NCBI RefSeq assembly: GCF_038096175.1
Contig: NZ_CP151099.1
Location: forward strand, 5,003,484 to 5,067,483
Length of the DNA stretch: 64,000 nucleotides
Source of the DNA: Nostoc sp. UHCC 0302
Lineage (GTDB): Bacteria; Cyanobacteriota; Cyanobacteriia; Cyanobacteriales; Nostocaceae
Direction: 5' to 3'
Shown here: positions 27,802 through 37,994 of the stretch, in pieces
Numbering within the stretch: the first letter of the stretch is position 1
Layout of the letters: every line of letters begins with the position of its first letter
The notes under the pieces: generated by a model
The model's database searches: none
Told to the model about the DNA's origin: nothing
Seen by the model: the letters and a program-made list of their open reading frames with translations, nothing else
Position numbers and translations under genes: made by a program

Positions 27802-28908
27802 TTAAGCCGCTTGCGGCTCAACCAAATTTTCTATACCTTGGACAACTGTTGCCGATTCAATTTTGTCACCTGCCTTTAGTTTGTCCAAAACCTCTTTGCC
27901 CTCGGTTAGATACCCAAAAACGGCATAGCGACCATCTAATAAATTGCGTCCTGCGGGAGTGAGTTCTGGTTCAAATAAGAAGAAGAAAATTTGGGAAGAA
28001 CCCCCATTTACTTCACTTTCAGGACGAGCTTGGACTAATGCACCAAAGGCAGAGAAAGGGAGAACAGGCATATCAATATAGCGACCTGCTTCTTCTAGTG
28101 TTATGCCATAGGTAGGCTGCTTATCACCTTCAACCAAGACTTCTAAAGGAATTGCGCGATATTTGCCCGTTGTTGGGTCAATAAAGCCTTGTTCTTTCCC
28201 TGGTGGATCTCCAGTTTGCAGAAAGTAAGATTCTTCAGAACGGGTAAATTCTAAGCCGTTATAAAAACCGCGTTGCACCAAATCTACAAAATTACCAGCA
28301 GTTACAGGGGCGCTGTAACCGTCCACCACCACAGTTAAGTCGCCTTTGTTGGTTTTGATTTCTACAGTAGCTCTACCTTTAAGTTGAGGTAGATTACTGT
28401 ACTGGGCAGGTACTTCAAAAGGAAATTCCTTCACCATTGACTCTTCCAACTGGGTGACGAGATTGAGTAGTTTGGCTCTTTCTTGGAGAATTTGTTCTTT
28501 ATCTTTAACTTTCGTTAATTCTTGTAATGTACCCACACCAGATTTTAATTCATTAATCCAAGCTTCGGCTTGGGGTTGGCGTTCTTCAGGAACGCTTGTT
28601 AAGATTTGGGAGGGTTTATCGAGAATCCGCGATGCTTTGCTCACGTCTTTAGAAATAGCACCCCACCGCCGATTCGCCCGCAGCTGATTAGAGATGTCTT
28701 CTAAGCTAGCTTGCAGTTCCCGCACAGGTTTATTGTTTATCGGGAGTGCATACCGCAATAGAGCTTTGCCGTCAGTAATGGCATTCCCCGCTGGCAGTGC
28801 AGCGTTACTGGAGGGAGTCCACCCAGCTGTAGTCATGCCTAAAAATATTGTTAGCAGCAGTATTGTCATTAGGCTGTTCTTCAGCCAGGATTTTAACAAG
28901 TTAAACAT
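27802..28908 (-). CDS. cyclophilin-type peptidyl-prolyl isomerase, TLP40/AnaCyp40-like, exported
   Basis: The N-terminal signal/anchor (MFNLLKSWLKNSLMTILLLT) is followed by a helical region (about residues 40-160) and a C-terminal cyclophilin domain beginning ATVEIKTNKGDLTVVVDGYS. APVTAGNFVDLVQRGFYNGL and SSQIFFFLFEPELTPAGRN are the domain motifs; the canonical FxxxQGGD is altered to YFLQTGDPPG, as in the TLP40 group. This group acts in the thylakoid lumen on photosystem II assembly. ATG 28908 is preferred to further upstream starts. It is divergent from efp. Confidence 0.88.
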   Translation of the reverse strand: MFNLLKSWLKNSLMTILLLTIFLGMTTAGWTPSSNAALPAGNAITDGKALLRYALPINNKPVRELQASLEDISNQLRANRRWGAISKDVSKASRILDKPSQILTSVPEERQPQAEAWINELKSGVGTLQELTKVKDKEQILQERAKLLNLVTQLEESMVKEFPFEVPAQYSNLPQLKGRATVEIKTNKGDLTVVVDGYSAPVTAGNFVDLVQRGFYNGLEFTRSEESYFLQTGDPPGKEQGFIDPTTGKYRAIPLEVLVEGDKQPTYGITLEEAGRYIDMPVLPFSAFGALVQARPESEVNGGSSQIFFFLFEPELTPAGRNLLDGRYAVFGYLTEGKEVLDKLKAGDKIESATVVQGIENLVEPQAA

Positions 28909-29041
28909 TGGATGGCTCAAATGCAGCATCAAATTGTTGACTGGACGTAACCCATCAATCATCTTCCCACAGTAGGAGTACTGCGTGTTGAGTCCACAGT
29001 CAAGAGTCAAGGGTCAAGGGTCAATCTTTGGACTGTTGTAC

Positions 29042-29061
29042 AGACGCGATTAATCGCGTCT
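29042..29061. repeat. 20-bp perfect palindrome in the cyclophilin/efp divergent gap
   Basis: agacgcgattaatcgcgtct is its own reverse complement. It resembles the dispersed palindromes common in Nostoc and lies 80 bp upstream of the efp start. Confidence 0.6.
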
Positions 29062-29140
29062 CTACTTTTGACTAATTACTCAATGACGACCCTTGAAGGG
29101 TACAATAAATGCCGATTGTCTTCCAATATTTAAAAGCTTC

Positions 29141-29698
29141 ATGATCTCTAGTAACGACTTTCGACCTGGTGTCTCAATTGTATTAGATGGCTCTGTCTGG
29201 CGAGTGATTGAATTCCTCCACGTTAAGCCAGGCAAAGGTTCTGCTTTTGTGCGGACAACACTAAAAAACGTTCAAACAGGGAAGGTGCTGGAAAGAACGT
29301 TCCGTGCGGGTGAATCAGTACCGCAAGCCAATCTAGAAAAAAGCACCATGCAGCATACCTATAAAGAGGGCGATGAGTTCGTTTTTATGGATATGGAAAC
29401 TTATGAAGAGAGCAGATTGAGCGCGACGCAAATTGGCGATCGCGTAAAATACCTCAAAGAAGGAATGGAAGCCGAAGTTATCCGTTGGGATGACCAAGTA
29501 TTAGGGGTAGAATTACCTAAATCTGTAGTTCTGGAAGTTATTCAAACAGACCCAGGTGTTAAAGGTGACACTGCTACAGGTGGATCAAAACCAGCCACGG
29601 TAGAAACTGGAGCGATTGTGATGGTTCCTTTGTTTATTTCCCAAGGAGAACGTATCAGAATTGATACGCAGGAAGATAAATATATCAGTAGGGAATAA
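29141..29698 (+). CDS. efp: translation elongation factor P
   Basis: The 185-residue protein starts [40 protein letters not shown] contains the loop Lys, and [20 protein letters not shown] and [19 protein letters not shown] are EF-P signatures. It helps ribosomes through polyproline stretches. ATG 29141 was chosen over an earlier start at 29093 because the family begins there. The efp-accB order with accB 108 bp downstream is conserved in cyanobacteria. Confidence 0.97.
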   Translation: MISSNDFRPGVSIVLDGSVWRVIEFLHVKPGKGSAFVRTTLKNVQTGKVLERTFRAGESVPQANLEKSTMQHTYKEGDEFVFMDMETYEESRLSATQIGDRVKYLKEGMEAEVIRWDDQVLGVELPKSVVLEVIQTDPGVKGDTATGGSKPATVETGAIVMVPLFISQGERIRIDTQEDKYISRE

Positions 29699-29806
29699 TT
29701 TTTATCTCTACTGAGCTGGCTGCTCCCGATTTCAATTCCTGATAGGGATTAAACACCTGCCACACTTAAAATTTTAATTTACTCATAGGTCGAGGTAATA
29801 AAAACT

Positions 29807-30361
29807 GTGCCATTGGACTTTAATGAAATCCGCCAACTGCTAGCAACTATTGCACAAACAGATATTGCAGAAGTAACGCTCAAAAGCGACGACTTTGAAC
29901 TAACGGTACGTAAGGCTGTTAGTTTTAATAATCATCTAGCGTCACTAGGTCAACCGAGTTTAGGTGGTGTGGTTGGTTCGGGATTTTCATCGGTTCCAGC
30001 TACAGGAACCCAGACGGTAGCACCTTCGTTAACAGAGGTGGGGACAAGTCGCGTCTTTGATAATGCTGCAACTGGGACGCAATTGCAATCGGTAAATCCT
30101 CCCTCAGCAATTGACCAAAGATTAGTAGAAGTACCTTCCCCAATGGTTGGAACGTTTTATCGCGCTCCTGCACCAGGGGAAGCACCATTTGTAGAAGTGG
30201 GCGATCGCGTCCGTAAAGGTCAAACAGTCTGTATTATTGAAGCCATGAAGCTGATGAATGAAATTGAAGCCGAAATTTCTGGACAGGTGATGGAAATTCT
30301 CCTTCAGAATGGTGACCCTGTAGAATATGGTCAGCCTTTAATGCGAATTAACCCTGATTAA
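29807..30361 (+). CDS. accB: biotin carboxyl carrier protein of acetyl-CoA carboxylase
   Basis: The 184-residue protein has an N-terminal alpha helix, a variable linker and a C-terminal biotinyl domain with the biotin Lys in IIEAMKLMNEIEAEISG. PMVGTFYRAPAPGEAPFV is the characteristic thumb region. It carries CO2 in the first step of fatty acid synthesis. Start GTG 29807 with gaggt 12-16 bp upstream. Confidence 0.97.
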   Translation: MPLDFNEIRQLLATIAQTDIAEVTLKSDDFELTVRKAVSFNNHLASLGQPSLGGVVGSGFSSVPATGTQTVAPSLTEVGTSRVFDNAATGTQLQSVNPPSAIDQRLVEVPSPMVGTFYRAPAPGEAPFVEVGDRVRKGQTVCIIEAMKLMNEIEAEISGQVMEILLQNGDPVEYGQPLMRINPD

Positions 30362-30438
30362 GTATTAATCTATATATGAAATGAGTCATCATCTAATGAG
30401 TCATCTTTAAAACTTTCAGTCCTTGCGGGTTAATCCTG

Positions 30439-30786
30439 ATGAAACAAGCGTTGCCTGTACCGCCAGAAGTGGTGCAACAAGTAGCTGAATACTTCAGCCT
30501 GTTAAGTGAACCGATGCGCCTGCGGCTGCTGCACTTACTGCGGGAGGAAGAAAAATGCGTCCAAGAGTTGGTGGAGGCAACACAGACATCTCAGGCAAAT
30601 GTCTCTAAGCACCTGAAGGTAATGTGGCAAGCAGGAATCCTTAGCCGCCGCAGTGAAGGAACTTGTGCCTACTACCGAGTGGAAGACCAAATGATTTTTG
30701 ATTTGTGTAATCGGGTTTGCGATCGCCTTGCTACAAGGTTAGAACAGCAAGCCCGTAATTTTCGTGTATTAAATACGAAGCTTTGA
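30439..30786 (+). CDS. ArsR/SmtB-family repressor with four cysteines
   Basis: The 115-residue winged helix protein begins VAEYFSLLSEPMRLRLLHLL; TSQANVSKHLKVMWQAGILS is the recognition helix region and SRRSEGTCAYYRV the wing. Cys are at 40, 76, 90 and 94. The SmtB alpha5 His/Asp zinc site is not obvious. Cysteines in alpha3-N and the alpha5 region suggest a thiol- or metal-based switch, as in several ArsR proteins, but the inducer cannot be told. It stands 77 bp after accB and no obvious target gene follows it. Confidence 0.85.
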   Translation: MKQALPVPPEVVQQVAEYFSLLSEPMRLRLLHLLREEEKCVQELVEATQTSQANVSKHLKVMWQAGILSRRSEGTCAYYRVEDQMIFDLCNRVCDRLATRLEQQARNFRVLNTKL

Positions 30787-30871
30787 ACTCAAGAAAGTTA
30801 TGAGTTACGAGTTATGAGTTATGAGTTTTAACTTCTAACTCCTCACTCCTAACTTCTAACTCCTCACTTCT

Positions 30872-31483
30872 CTAAAGCGGATAGTTTTCTTTAAAGCTTT
30901 CACGAGTTAGCGGTTGTTGTAACTCTACGCCTTCACCACCTAAAACATCTAATGGTTTGCCGTTGATGTCAATGTATACTTTGGCGTTGGGATTTAATGT
31001 TGTAGCAGTATAAACGACTTGTCCTACGCGACCCATCATTGAGGTACTACCGCCACCAGTAGTAAAATCTTCAGATAAATTAACGTGAATTTCGTTCTTG
31101 TCTGCTTTCAGCCCTAATAGCTTGGTTCCCTTGGGGATAGTTGTGGAATTTGTTCCTTCTGTTGGGCCTGCTAACAAACTTTGCATAGCTGCTTCTAAAG
31201 CTTGGTTGGGCTGTGTAGCAGCTACTTTAACTGGCTGCGGAACCAAATCAACACTTTTGTCTTTTGGTCTTAGCCAATAAATGTTAGCGGTTTGCTCATT
31301 ACTAGGCTGCTTAGTTGATGGCTGTACTGGCTGATCAATGCTTTGAGAGGGGCTAGATGGTGTAGGAGTATTCTGGGAGTTTGAAGTAACCCAAGCTACA
31401 CCACCACCCACGGCTACAACCGCAGCTGAGACAACTGCAATTACACCTGGAGTTATACGCTTAGATCCTTGTTGGTCTGTCAT
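30872..31483 (-). CDS. GerMN-domain protein with an N-terminal anchor
   Basis: The 203-residue protein has one transmembrane segment (GVIAVVSAAVVAVGGGVAWV, about residues 12-32), a Ser/Pro/Gln-rich spacer and a GerMN domain: IYWLRPKDKSVDLVPQPVKV, LEAAMQSLLAGPTEG and IHVNLSEDFTTGGG. GerMN occurs in sporulation germination proteins and in other envelope proteins; the function here is unknown. ATG 31483 is preferred to TTG 31489. Confidence 0.78.
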   Translation of the reverse strand: MTDQQGSKRITPGVIAVVSAAVVAVGGGVAWVTSNSQNTPTPSSPSQSIDQPVQPSTKQPSNEQTANIYWLRPKDKSVDLVPQPVKVAATQPNQALEAAMQSLLAGPTEGTNSTTIPKGTKLLGLKADKNEIHVNLSEDFTTGGGSTSMMGRVGQVVYTATTLNPNAKVYIDINGKPLDVLGGEGVELQQPLTRESFKENYPL

Positions 31484-31888
31484 GTTCAAAACCTTCCTGA
31501 CTGAGGGCTGAAATAGTCTTTGTACGAGGGGTAGCCTGGTTAAGGACGGTACTTACAAGTAGAGAGTTTCCTAAAAGCTAGCTGAGGCTCTATGCTTTAA
31601 AATTCTATTAATTTTAATCTTGCTAATCCCTGATCTAATTTTAGAATTTGCGCTTGTAGTCCGTCACTTGCGTAGTGCTGAGATTATGGGGAGTGGGGAG
31701 TGGGGAAGGTGGGGCTCCCCTGGGGATAATGGGTAATGGGGAGTGGGGGAATGAGGGAGAATAACCAATTCCCCATGACGCCAGTTCTCTCAAGTCGACG
31801 GAGCCCTCCGGGTTCAGCAGTCCACTCGGCGGCAAAGCCGCACGTGTGGCTGCACTCACCGCCCACGAGACTGGCTCCCCTATGCCCT
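31484..31888. other. gene-free gap with REP-like GC-rich palindromic repeat
   Basis: The gap between the GerMN gene and the end of proS contains gggagtggggagtgggg short repeats (about 31689-31706) and a GC-rich stretch (about 31790-31875) with nested inverted pieces such as cggcggcaaagccgcacgtg. Frames here in both directions arise from the repeats and have no recognisable product. Confidence 0.55.
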
Positions 31889-33703
31889 TTAACTTTTAAC
31901 CTCTATTGCTGTTGTAATCCATTGCTTGAGTATAGATACAACTTCATCAATGGCAATTTCTTGAGATTTGCGAGTTGCTCTTTCTACAACTTCGACTTTG
32001 CCATTGGCGATCGCTCGCCCAGTTACAATCCTGTATGGGATGCCAATTAAGTCAGCATCTTTGAATTTTACCCCAGCTCTTTCATCACGGTCATCAAGTA
32101 AAGTTTCGATTCCGGCTTGATTAAGTTCTGTGTAGAGTTTTTCGGCTACTGCGACTTGTTGAGCATCATTGATGTTAGGAATTGTAATAATCGCGTGGTA
32201 TGGTGCGATCGCTACTGGCCAAATAATTCCATCTTTATCGTAAGATTGCTCGACGGCAGCTTGTGCTAGTCGTGATACGCCTATACCAAAACAACCCATG
32301 AATAGCGGTTTTTCCTCACCCTGTTCATTGGTATAATTTGCTCCCATTGCTTGGGAATATTTTGTGCCTAATTGGAAGATATGACCTGCTTCAATTCCAC
32401 GGGCGCTCTGTAGGGCTTGTTCGGGGTTGTGGATGGCGCGATCGCCTGGTCTAGCTTTGCGTATATCCACTACTAGTTCTGGTAGTTTGAATTGCTCACC
32501 CCAATTAGCACCAACTACGTGAAAGCCAGTTTCATTCGCGCCTGTGACAAAGTTTTTTAAATCAATAGCTGTTTTATCTACCAAGCGGACAAACTTAGGA
32601 TGGATCTGTTTATTAGCTGTTATATATTCATCTGCGATATCTGGTGCGATGTAGCCTAAAGGTAAAGATTTAGCTGTCCATACTTGCTGCGCTTCAGCAT
32701 TTGGTACATTTAAACTAATAATAGTTTTAGCTCCGTAATTAGGGGCTAATTTGGTCAATTCATTTTGCAACTTGACCTCATTAACTTCCTGATCGCCTCG
32801 GATGCTCACCAATACCAACACCGTCATACCATTATCATAAACTGTTTGATAAAGGACGTTTTTCACCAATTGAGTAGGAGAACACTTGAGAAATTGACAC
32901 ACCTTTTCAATAGTTTCTGTTCCAGGTGTATCGCGTTTCTCATAGCTTGTAAACCGTGAAGTTTCGGCATCGGCTGGTAAAGAAACCGCTTTTTCTACGT
33001 TGGCGGCATATTTGCCATCTTCGGTGAAGAGAACTTCGTCTTCACCTGCTTCCGCCAGTACCATAAATTCTGTAGAACCAGAACCACCAATTGCACCAGA
33101 ATCAGCTTCGACTGCGCGAAAAGCTAAACCGGAACGCCGCAGGATATTGCTGTAGGCTTGGTACATATCCTGGTAAGTTTTTTTGAGGCTGGCTTCATCT
33201 ACATGAAAAGAGTAGCCATCTTTCATGATAAATTCTCGTCCGCGCATTAAACCAAAGCGGGGGCGAATTTCATCCCGGAATTTAGTTTGAATTTGATAGA
33301 GGTGCAACGGTAGCTGACGATAAGAGCGAATCATATCACGAGCGATCGCAGTAATTACTTCCTCATGAGTCGGGCCTAATCCCAATTGTTGTTCGCGGCG
33401 GTCAATAAGGGAAAACATAATTCCCTCAGCTTTAGTGTAAGTATCCCAGCGTTCTGATTCTTTCCACAAATCAGCGGGTTGTAATTGAGGTAACAAACAT
33501 TCTTGTGCGCCTGTAGCGTTCATTTCTTCCCGGACAATTTGGGAAACTTTTTGCAGTACCCGCCACATCAGCGGTAGATAGGCATAAATACCGCTACCGA
33601 TGCGACGAATATAACCTGCACGGAGTAATAATTTATGGCTGGGAATTTCAGCATCAGCTGGATCATCCCGGAGTGTAACGAATAAAATTTGTGACAGTCG
33701 CAT
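31889..33703 (-). CDS. proS: prolyl-tRNA synthetase
   Basis: The 604-residue class II synthetase has [20 protein letters not shown], motif 1-like [20 protein letters not shown], the ProRS sequence [32 protein letters not shown], an internal YbaK-like editing insertion (about residues 230-380), and [20 protein letters not shown] near the C-terminal anticodon domain. It is bacterial type and normal in length. Upstream at 33704-33900 are only short repeats. Confidence 0.97.
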   Translation of the reverse strand: MRLSQILFVTLRDDPADAEIPSHKLLLRAGYIRRIGSGIYAYLPLMWRVLQKVSQIVREEMNATGAQECLLPQLQPADLWKESERWDTYTKAEGIMFSLIDRREQQLGLGPTHEEVITAIARDMIRSYRQLPLHLYQIQTKFRDEIRPRFGLMRGREFIMKDGYSFHVDEASLKKTYQDMYQAYSNILRRSGLAFRAVEADSGAIGGSGSTEFMVLAEAGEDEVLFTEDGKYAANVEKAVSLPADAETSRFTSYEKRDTPGTETIEKVCQFLKCSPTQLVKNVLYQTVYDNGMTVLVLVSIRGDQEVNEVKLQNELTKLAPNYGAKTIISLNVPNAEAQQVWTAKSLPLGYIAPDIADEYITANKQIHPKFVRLVDKTAIDLKNFVTGANETGFHVVGANWGEQFKLPELVVDIRKARPGDRAIHNPEQALQSARGIEAGHIFQLGTKYSQAMGANYTNEQGEEKPLFMGCFGIGVSRLAQAAVEQSYDKDGIIWPVAIAPYHAIITIPNINDAQQVAVAEKLYTELNQAGIETLLDDRDERAGVKFKDADLIGIPYRIVTGRAIANGKVEVVERATRKSQEIAIDEVVSILKQWITTAIEVKS

Positions 33704-33900
33704 CGTTTATTCCTTTTCTAGAATCACTTATAAAGTATGAAGTGTGAAGTACGAAGTACAAAATATAAAGTCTTATTTCTTTTCCATTTTTACTTATAGC
33801 CTTCTGACTTGAAAGTGCTAAGTGCTAAGTTAATTCTCCCCGTTGTCCCCAGTCCCCAGTCACTAGTCCCCAGTCCCTGCAATTTTAGGAGCAAACTACC

Positions 33901-35292
33901 TTGTCAGATGTAATTTATCAAGCACAGCCACCTTTAGAATTTATTCCTCCAGCGTTTAACCCCTGGTTGTTAAAAGCTGTCCATCTGTTGCTACCCAGCT
34001 GGATACGTTGGCAAACACCTATTACCCAAATTGAAGCAGACAATGTAGAGGTTTTGGTGGATCTCTATCGCCAATTTCAGGAAGGTAAGGTTCGCTTTTT
34101 GCTGGCATTTCGCCATCCTAAAACAGATGATCCATTTTGTTTAGAGTACTTGCTTTCGCAACTCGTGCCAAAGGTAGCACGAGAGCAAGGCACAGCACTA
34201 CAGTATCCAATTCATGCTCATTTTCTCTACGATCGCGGCATTCCTCTTTGGGCAGGTTCTCATGTTGGCTGGATTGCTTCGCGTTTGGGTGGGACTCCTA
34301 TTCAGCGCGGTAAGGCTGACTGGACTGGGTTACGTTCAGCACGTGAGTTGTTTGCCAATGGAAAATTCCCGATGGCTGCTGCGCCAGAAGGTGCTACGAA
34401 CGGTCTATCGGAGATTATTAGTCCCCTAGAACCTGGAATCGCGCAATTAGGTTTTTGGTGTGCTGAAGATTTGCACAAAGCTGGACGCACTGAACAGGTT
34501 TTAATTGTACCAGTTGGAATTAAATATAGTTACGTTGATGCTCCTTGGGAAGCGATCGCTAATCTTTTAAGTGAATTAGAAGCTGCTAGTGGTTTACCTG
34601 TCAATCCTAGAGAACAAGCTAATGTTTCTTCTGTGGAGTCGCTTTATCCACGGTTGTTAACTTTGGCAGAACATTTACTATCGTTAATGGAAAAATTTTA
34701 CACGCGGTTCTATCATCAAAAGCTGCCAGATGCCCAAATTGTAACTGGTGAAATCACAGATAGAAATGAGGTTTTGGCACATCGTTTACAAGCTTTGTTG
34801 AATGTAGCCTTACTCATATCAGAGCAGTATTTTGATTTGCAATCTAAAGGTAATTTAAATGACCGTTGTCGGCGAGTTGAGCAGGTAGGTTGGAATTATA
34901 TATTTAGAGAAGATTTTAAGGATGCGAAAACATTATCCGATATAGAACGTGCTTTAGGCGATCGCGTTGCTGAAGAAGCAAATGCTCGGATGTGGCATAT
35001 GCGTTTAGTAGAAAGTTTTGTTGCCGTTTCTGGTAATTACATTCGCGAAAATCCGACAGCAGAAAGGTTTGCTGAAACTACTCTAATTTTATGGCAAATG
35101 ATTGGCAAAATTAAAGGCAACAGAACTGTCCAGCGTCCGCAATTGGGTAAACAGCAAGTAAAAATATCTGTAGGTGAACCGATATCTATTTCTGAGCGTT
35201 ACCCAGCGTATAAAGGTAATCGCTTAAGTGCAAAACAAGCTGTTGCTGATGTAACAAATGATTTACAACACGCGATGGAGAGTTTAATTTAG
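33901..35292 (+). CDS. 1-acyl-glycerol-3-phosphate acyltransferase-like (PlsC family)
   Basis: The 463-residue protein has the acyltransferase motif HPKTDD (HX4D, motif I, about residue 78) and PEGATNG (about residue 160), plus GGTPIQRGKADWTGL. The C-terminal half (after about residue 230) is longer than typical PlsC proteins and not assigned. Such proteins acylate lysophosphatidate or related acceptors at the membrane, but the exact acceptor is uncertain. The start is TTG 33901 with TAGGAG at good spacing. Confidence 0.8.
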   Translation: MSDVIYQAQPPLEFIPPAFNPWLLKAVHLLLPSWIRWQTPITQIEADNVEVLVDLYRQFQEGKVRFLLAFRHPKTDDPFCLEYLLSQLVPKVAREQGTALQYPIHAHFLYDRGIPLWAGSHVGWIASRLGGTPIQRGKADWTGLRSARELFANGKFPMAAAPEGATNGLSEIISPLEPGIAQLGFWCAEDLHKAGRTEQVLIVPVGIKYSYVDAPWEAIANLLSELEAASGLPVNPREQANVSSVESLYPRLLTLAEHLLSLMEKFYTRFYHQKLPDAQIVTGEITDRNEVLAHRLQALLNVALLISEQYFDLQSKGNLNDRCRRVEQVGWNYIFREDFKDAKTLSDIERALGDRVAEEANARMWHMRLVESFVAVSGNYIRENPTAERFAETTLILWQMIGKIKGNRTVQRPQLGKQQVKISVGEPISISERYPAYKGNRLSAKQAVADVTNDLQHAMESLI

Positions 35293-35439
35293 CTACGAGA
35301 AAATCATATAGTAGCATCAGATCAGCACAAACGCAGCAATTCTAACTAGATTATTAACCAGTTAAGATTTTCTAATCTTTGTGATTGCTGCTCAGCTTAT
35401 GAATAGTTACATCGTTCATTCCAGCCCTAGCAAAAAATT

Positions 35440-36345
35440 ATGAATTTGGCATATTTAGTATTGGCACATAATACTCCTAACCATTTATGTAGGCTAATCA
35501 ATGCTCTTAACAGTCCTGATGTTCATTTCTTCATACATATAGACTATAAAAGTGACAACCTGCCTTTTTTAGAAAAAATTAATCATCAAAATGTTACATT
35601 CATTCAGAATAGAGTATCTGTCTATTGGGGAGAGTTTTCTCAAGTAGAAGCTATTCTAAATTTAATCAAAGAAGCATTAAACAATCAAAACAAATTTGAT
35701 TATCTAATTTTAATGAGTGGAAGTGATTATCCATTAAAAAGTGCAAAATACATAAACTACTATTTGACTGCAAGGGTAGGAACCGAGTTTATTAATTTAG
35801 TCGAAATGCCAAATCCAAAAGCAGGTAAGACTTTAGAAAGATTTTATAAGTATCAACCACAAACGCTTTCTAATGAACGCTTTTACAAAGTCATAAAATT
35901 AGTACTTTATGTTTTAATTAACAAAGTTTTACGTTGGAGACGCAATTACAAAAAAGTTCTGGGAAATCTGAAACCATATGGAGGAAGTACATGGTGGGTA
36001 TTGTCAGCAGATGCATGTCAATACATATTATCGTTTACTGAAACAAATCCTGAAATAGTGAATTTCTTTAAAAATACATGGTCTCCGGATGAGTCATTTT
36101 TTCACACAATAATAGGAAATTCAAAGTTCCGAACAAAAGCTGCAAAAAATTTGACATTTGCCCAATGGAAAAAGCTTAAAAATCCTGAATTTATTGATAT
36201 GGAACAGTTACAAATTCTCCTAAGTAAAGATAAAATTATTGCAACCAACACCAACACAAGTAATGAATTTCTATTTGCCAGGAAGTTTAAGGATGAAAGC
36301 TTAGAACTAACTGATTTTATTGATAATTGGATCAAGGAATCCTAA
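35440..36345 (+). CDS. beta-1,6-N-acetylglucosaminyltransferase-like enzyme (GT14/core-2 branching family)
   Basis: The 301-residue protein begins MNLAYLVLAHNTPNHLCRLI; VHFFIHIDYKSD, FDYLILMSGSDYPLKSAKYI, PYGGSTWWVLSADACQYIL and TWSPDESFFHTIIGNSKFR are the GT14 motifs, ending with the catalytic-region DE. It probably adds a sugar branch to a surface glycan. No signal peptide. It is followed by a bidirectional-type terminator and a convergent gene. Confidence 0.88.
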   Translation: MNLAYLVLAHNTPNHLCRLINALNSPDVHFFIHIDYKSDNLPFLEKINHQNVTFIQNRVSVYWGEFSQVEAILNLIKEALNNQNKFDYLILMSGSDYPLKSAKYINYYLTARVGTEFINLVEMPNPKAGKTLERFYKYQPQTLSNERFYKVIKLVLYVLINKVLRWRRNYKKVLGNLKPYGGSTWWVLSADACQYILSFTETNPEIVNFFKNTWSPDESFFHTIIGNSKFRTKAAKNLTFAQWKKLKNPEFIDMEQLQILLSKDKIIATNTNTSNEFLFARKFKDESLELTDFIDNWIKES

Positions 36346-36375
36346 ATCATTAAAAAAAGTACAGATTTTTTATGT

Positions 36376-36410
36376 GTAGAGATGTTGTAATTCAACCTCT
36401 CTGCTTTTTT
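36376..36410 (+). terminator. terminator between convergent genes
   Basis: gtagagatgttg (36376-36387) pairs with caacctctctgc (36393-36404) with one G-U and one mismatch around a 5-nt loop, then tttttt. It lies 31 bp after the GT14 stop and just before the stop of the minus-strand nuclease-like gene. Confidence 0.75.
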
Positions 36411-36422
36411 ACGATATGATAT

Positions 36423-37550
36423 TTACTCTTCTGCTATAATTTCGTTTATAGGTTGTTCTATAGCTAAATCCTTCCAAGGAAAATCAAAATATGGCTGAAT
36501 ATTTTTTAGTTCATAGATGGACTCTATGAAAAAACTTTTTATAACAGATAACTGGTCTTTTTCAGATAAAAATTCTTGTACGCTTTTTCTATAAAATATA
36601 GCTGACCATGCGGGTATAACTGTTAAATCAAGAGGAGTCCATATATCGGGTTTGTCGTTAACTACTTTTTGCATAGCTGCAATAATTTTAGGGCGTTCTA
36701 CAAAACCAGGAGAAACTTCCAAAAGTATACCTAAATATGGATAATCATTTAAATTAGTTGGATTTAAATCGAAGTATCCCAGACCACACCAAAAATTATC
36801 GCTAGAAAACTTAGTATAAATAATATATCTACTGTGCCATCTCCATTGAGTCATACTTGTACTTGCTACTGGCTTGATCATACTTCCAAAAGCTAGCTTG
36901 AATTCGTGCTGTACTTCTTCATTGAGCGTTGATTCCATAAAATTGAGGGTTTTGTTAAAATTCACCATTGTCAATATGTCAATAGATGAAAGTTGATTAT
37001 TGTGAGCCATTCTATTATTCCTCATAAAAATTAGTATTTCTTGACCTAAAATATCAGATTCACGTTTTTCTAAAAAACTATAAAACTGATACCACCTCAG
37101 CTGGAAAAAATTTACCTTTGGTAATAAGTTAATACAAAAATCCTTAATTTTTTCTTTTGGGTCATAATCACGGGTGATATAAATTAGAGTTCTCTGTCTG
37201 GCATTTGGTAAACTACTCAAAAGTTCAGTATACTTTTTTAAAGCATTATTACCATCCTTAGAACCAATTTTTGATTCAATAATTATTACATCTGTATTGA
37301 AGCCAGTTGAAAGTTCAACAACTATATCAAATCTACTATCTTCAGTATGGTTAGGTAACGCTTGATATGCTTTTTGGATTGAAATATTGATGCTGTAATA
37401 ACTATTATCACTAATGATTGAATGATATTTTAGCCAACTCAGTAAAATATCATTGTTAAGAGATAAAAAATAGGCAACAATTTCAGTGAAAAAATCTTCT
37501 AATGGTTTATTCGCTGAATGTAGATTGAGTAAGTTTGTAAATAAAGACAT
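36423..37550 (-). CDS. PD-(D/E)XK nuclease-superfamily protein
   Basis: The 375-residue protein has SRFDIVVELSTGFNTDVIII ESK near residues 75-95, the D...(E/D)xK core of the PD-(D/E)XK fold (PDDEXK_4-like), and NALKKYTELLSSLPNARQRT after it. No helicase or methyltransferase lies beside it, so it is not a classical restriction gene. These stand-alone proteins are often found in variable or defence regions. Function unknown. Confidence 0.65.
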   Translation of the reverse strand: MSLFTNLLNLHSANKPLEDFFTEIVAYFLSLNNDILLSWLKYHSIISDNSYYSINISIQKAYQALPNHTEDSRFDIVVELSTGFNTDVIIIESKIGSKDGNNALKKYTELLSSLPNARQRTLIYITRDYDPKEKIKDFCINLLPKVNFFQLRWYQFYSFLEKRESDILGQEILIFMRNNRMAHNNQLSSIDILTMVNFNKTLNFMESTLNEEVQHEFKLAFGSMIKPVASTSMTQWRWHSRYIIYTKFSSDNFWCGLGYFDLNPTNLNDYPYLGILLEVSPGFVERPKIIAAMQKVVNDKPDIWTPLDLTVIPAWSAIFYRKSVQEFLSEKDQLSVIKSFFIESIYELKNIQPYFDFPWKDLAIEQPINEIIAEE

Positions 37551-37691
37551 ATCAAATTCAAGCTATCCCTAGTAAATGAAATAGCTAAGTGTATTTGCTA
37601 ATATTGCATCAGTTTTAACTTGAGCGATCGCAGTTTGACAAGAGTTCTACACAAACAATACCAACGAAAAATAGGGGTAAAACTTTTACCC

Positions 37692-37994
37692 CTACAAAGT
37701 CGTATATTTTTTAATAATAGTTAAATTTAGAAATAGTTTTTTATAAACATCTTTTCGATGCTTGCACTGCAAAAGTTGCACTAGTTGACTTTCATCATCA
37801 ATTTCATCACGAACTCTATAATCACCAACCCGGATACGATATTCGTTATCAGAGCCTTTTAATTTGACAACACCATCGGGACGTGGTTCATTTGCAAGAT
37901 TTTGGATTTTCTCAAAAATACGCTCTTTAACATCATTTGGCAAGTCGTCAATCTGCTTTTGCACTGACTTTGAAATAATGATGATGTAGCTCAT
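37692..37994 (-). CDS. RelE/ParE-type toxin
   Basis: The 100-residue protein shows IIISKSVQKQIDDLPNDVKE, LKGSDNEYRIRVGDYRVRDE and CKHRKDVYKK, the RelE/ParE superfamily beta-sheet with the basic active-site end. It cleaves mRNA at the ribosome in characterised relatives; that is inferred here. It overlaps the upstream antitoxin gene by 1 bp. The C-terminus is extended by about 12 residues (LFLNLTIIKKYTTL). Confidence 0.85.
   Translation of the reverse strand: MSYIIIISKSVQKQIDDLPNDVKERIFEKIQNLANEPRPDGVVKLKGSDNEYRIRVGDYRVRDEIDDESQLVQLLQCKHRKDVYKKLFLNLTIIKKYTTL

Noticed and set aside
31641-31866. Two overlapping minus-strand frames between the GerMN gene and proS
   Set aside because: Both are made of tandem gggagtg repeats and a GC-rich REP-like palindrome.
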